Shown here in pieces: positions 42,006-43,152 of a stretch of 43,152 nucleotides of DNA. The notes below the pieces were generated by a model. That model searched no databases. It was not told the DNA's origin and worked only from the letters and a program-made list of their open reading frames with translations. A program made the translations under genes and the position numbers. Source of the DNA: Actinoplanes sp. TFC3. GTDB taxonomy: Bacteria; Actinomycetota; Actinomycetes; Mycobacteriales; Micromonosporaceae. Each line of letters starts with the position of its first letter. The stretch's first letter is position 1. The stretch lies in assembly GCF_001553785.1 (NCBI RefSeq), contig NZ_LOJP01000001.1, positions 1,949,584 through 1,992,735 on the forward strand, in the 5' to 3' direction.

Positions 42006-43152
42006 TTACTTGAGACCGTTGCTGATCGCGGAGATCAGCTCACCGTTGCTGGTGTCACCGGAGAACTCCCAGAAGAAGGCGCCGCCCAGACCCTGGTTCT
42101 TGGCGTACGTCATCTTGGTGCCGATCGTGGCGGGGGTGTCGTAACCCCACCAGTTGCTGCCGCACTTGGCGTACGCCGTGCCGCCGATGGTGCCGGTGGC
42201 CGGGCAGCTGTTCTTGAGGACCTTGTAGTCCTCGATGCCCGGCTCGTACGTGCCGGTTGCCGCGCCGGTCGCGGTGCCACCCGGGGCGGCCTGCGTGACA
42301 CCGGTCCAGCCACGGCCGTAGAAGCCGATGCCGAGCAGCATCTTGCTGGACGGCACGCCCTTGCTCTTGAGCTTCTGGATCGCCGCGTCGGACCAGAACC
42401 CGTTGGTCGGGATGCCGGCGTACGAGGTCAGCGGCGAGTGCGGGGCGGTCGGGCCCTGCGGGTTGAACGCGCCGTAGTAGTCGTAGGTCATCGGGAAGAC
42501 CAGGTTGAGCTTCGCGATGCCCGAGGCGTAGTCGGCCGCGTCCAGCTTGCCGCCGTTGGAGCCGTCCGCCGAGATCGCCGAGGTGACCAGGAAGCTGTTG
42601 CCGAACTTGTTGCGCAGCGCGGTGATCACGTTGTTGTACGAGGCCGGGCCGCTGCTGTCGCAGGCCAGGCCGCACGCGTTCGGGTATTCCCAGTCCACGT
42701 CGATGCCGTCGAAGACATCGGCCCAGCGGGAGTCCTTGACCAGGTTGTAGCAGGAGTTGGCGAAGGCGGTCGGGTTCGCCGCGGCCTGGGTGAAGCCGCC
42801 GGACCAGGTCCAGCCGCCGAACGACCAGATCACCTTGAGGTTCGGGTACTGCTTCTTGAGCTTGCGCAGCTGGTTGAACGAGCCGCGCAGCGCGCCGGCG
42901 TCCCAGGTGTCGGCCACGCCGTCGACGCTTTCCGCGGCGCTGTAGGCCCGGTCGTAGTCGGCGTAGGAGTCACCGATGGAGCACTGGCCGCCGGTGGTGT
43001 TGCCGAACGCGTACAGGATGTGCGTCAGCTTGGCCGCCGAGCCGCTCGTGACCAGGTTCTTCACGTGGTAATTGCGGCCGTAGACGCCCCACTCGGCGAA
43101 GTAGCCGACCACGTTCTTGCCACTGCCGCTGGGGGGCGGGGTGGTCGGGCCC
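42006..43152 (-). CDS. Secreted GH18 chitinase, catalytic domain (partial)
   Basis: The frame stays open to the right edge, so the N-terminus (signal peptide and probably a chitin-binding and FnIII module) lies outside. The visible part starts in a linker GPTTPPPSGSGKN and continues with a GH18 barrel: VGYFAEWGVYGRNYHVKNLV, LKVIWSFGGWTWSGGF, the catalytic motif FDGIDVDWEYP (DxxDxDxE) and FPMTYDYYGAFNPQGP. The end is GGAFFWEFSGDTSNGELISA ISNGLK. It cuts chitin outside the cell with retention via the N-acetyl group. Methionine at 43112 is internal, not the start. Confidence 0.93.
   Translation of the reverse strand, partial: GPTTPPPSGSGKNVVGYFAEWGVYGRNYHVKNLVTSGSAAKLTHILYAFGNTTGGQCSIGDSYADYDRAYSAAESVDGVADTWDAGALRGSFNQLRKLKKQYPNLKVIWSFGGWTWSGGFTQAAANPTAFANSCYNLVKDSRWADVFDGIDVDWEYPNACGLACDSSGPASYNNVITALRNKFGNSFLVTSAISADGSNGGKLDAADYASGIAKLNLVFPMTYDYYGAFNPQGPTAPHSPLTSYAGIPTNGFWSDAAIQKLKSKGVPSSKMLLGIGFYGRGWTGVTQAAPGGTATGAATGTYEPGIEDYKVLKNSCPATGTIGGTAYAKCGSNWWGYDTPATIGTKMTYAKNQGLGGAFFWEFSGDTSNGELISAISNGLK

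Overview
The window is chromosomal DNA from a high-GC actinomycete. Strong G/C third-position codon bias, GTG/TTG starts and many apparently leaderless genes support this. The gene set (PASTA-type PknL, an Rv2175c-family regulator, class II DAHP synthase, SdhCAB of the cytochrome b558 type, a mutasome cassette, CruF/CruG carotenoid genes, secreted GH18 chitinase) fits Micromonosporaceae, for example an Actinoplanes relative. That family assignment is inference; no rRNA is present.

Layout. (1) 1-2050, minus strand: a DNA-damage cassette. A promoter at 1976-2044 combines a PafBC/RecA_NDp-like element with two LexA/SOS boxes. It reads through a long hairpin-rich leader into a HEPN-domain protein, then the RecA-like mutasome protein ImuA', cut by the left edge. 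(2) 2065-8745: a decay zone (frameshifted DUF4097 remnant, 23-aa peptide), then a ferric-reductase-like oxidoreductase, an SDR, a DUF72 protein, a divergent MarR/quinone-oxidoreductase pair and a divergent hydrolase/TetR pair around a 21-bp palindrome. (3) 8785-15006, plus strand: a membrane glycosyltransferase, then a tightly coupled carotenoid-tailoring operon (CrtA-like, GNAT, CruF, CruG, CrtD/CrtI-like). (4) 15246-18251: a LysR regulator, a decayed Septu-like (PtuA/PtuB) defence pair and a VOC protein. (5) 18323-22802: a LysR regulator divergent from sdhCAB, closed by a strong bidirectional terminator. (6) 22820-30009: a membrane protein, a TetR/FAD-monooxygenase pair and a run of minus-strand genes (MarR, DHA2-type MFS, small HTH protein, second MFS) with recurring operator-like palindromes, an SDR remnant and an HNH nuclease. 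(7) 30076-41937: a block resembling Mycobacterium tuberculosis Rv2172c-Rv2178c (metF, polyprenyl synthase, Rv2175c homologue, proline-rich membrane protein, PknL, later aroG), interrupted by endonuclease IV, an aldo/keto reductase, an XRE regulator, a TetR regulator and a PH-domain protein. (8) 42006-43152: the catalytic end of a secreted chitinase running off the right edge.

The most novel-looking points are the dual PafBC/LexA promoter in front of a HEPN protein with an intact R-x4-H motif in a mutasome cassette, and a small unknown HTH protein flanked by two TGTCAA-N7-TTGACA operators. Gene calls rest on reading translated sequence and remembered family features; no database search was run.
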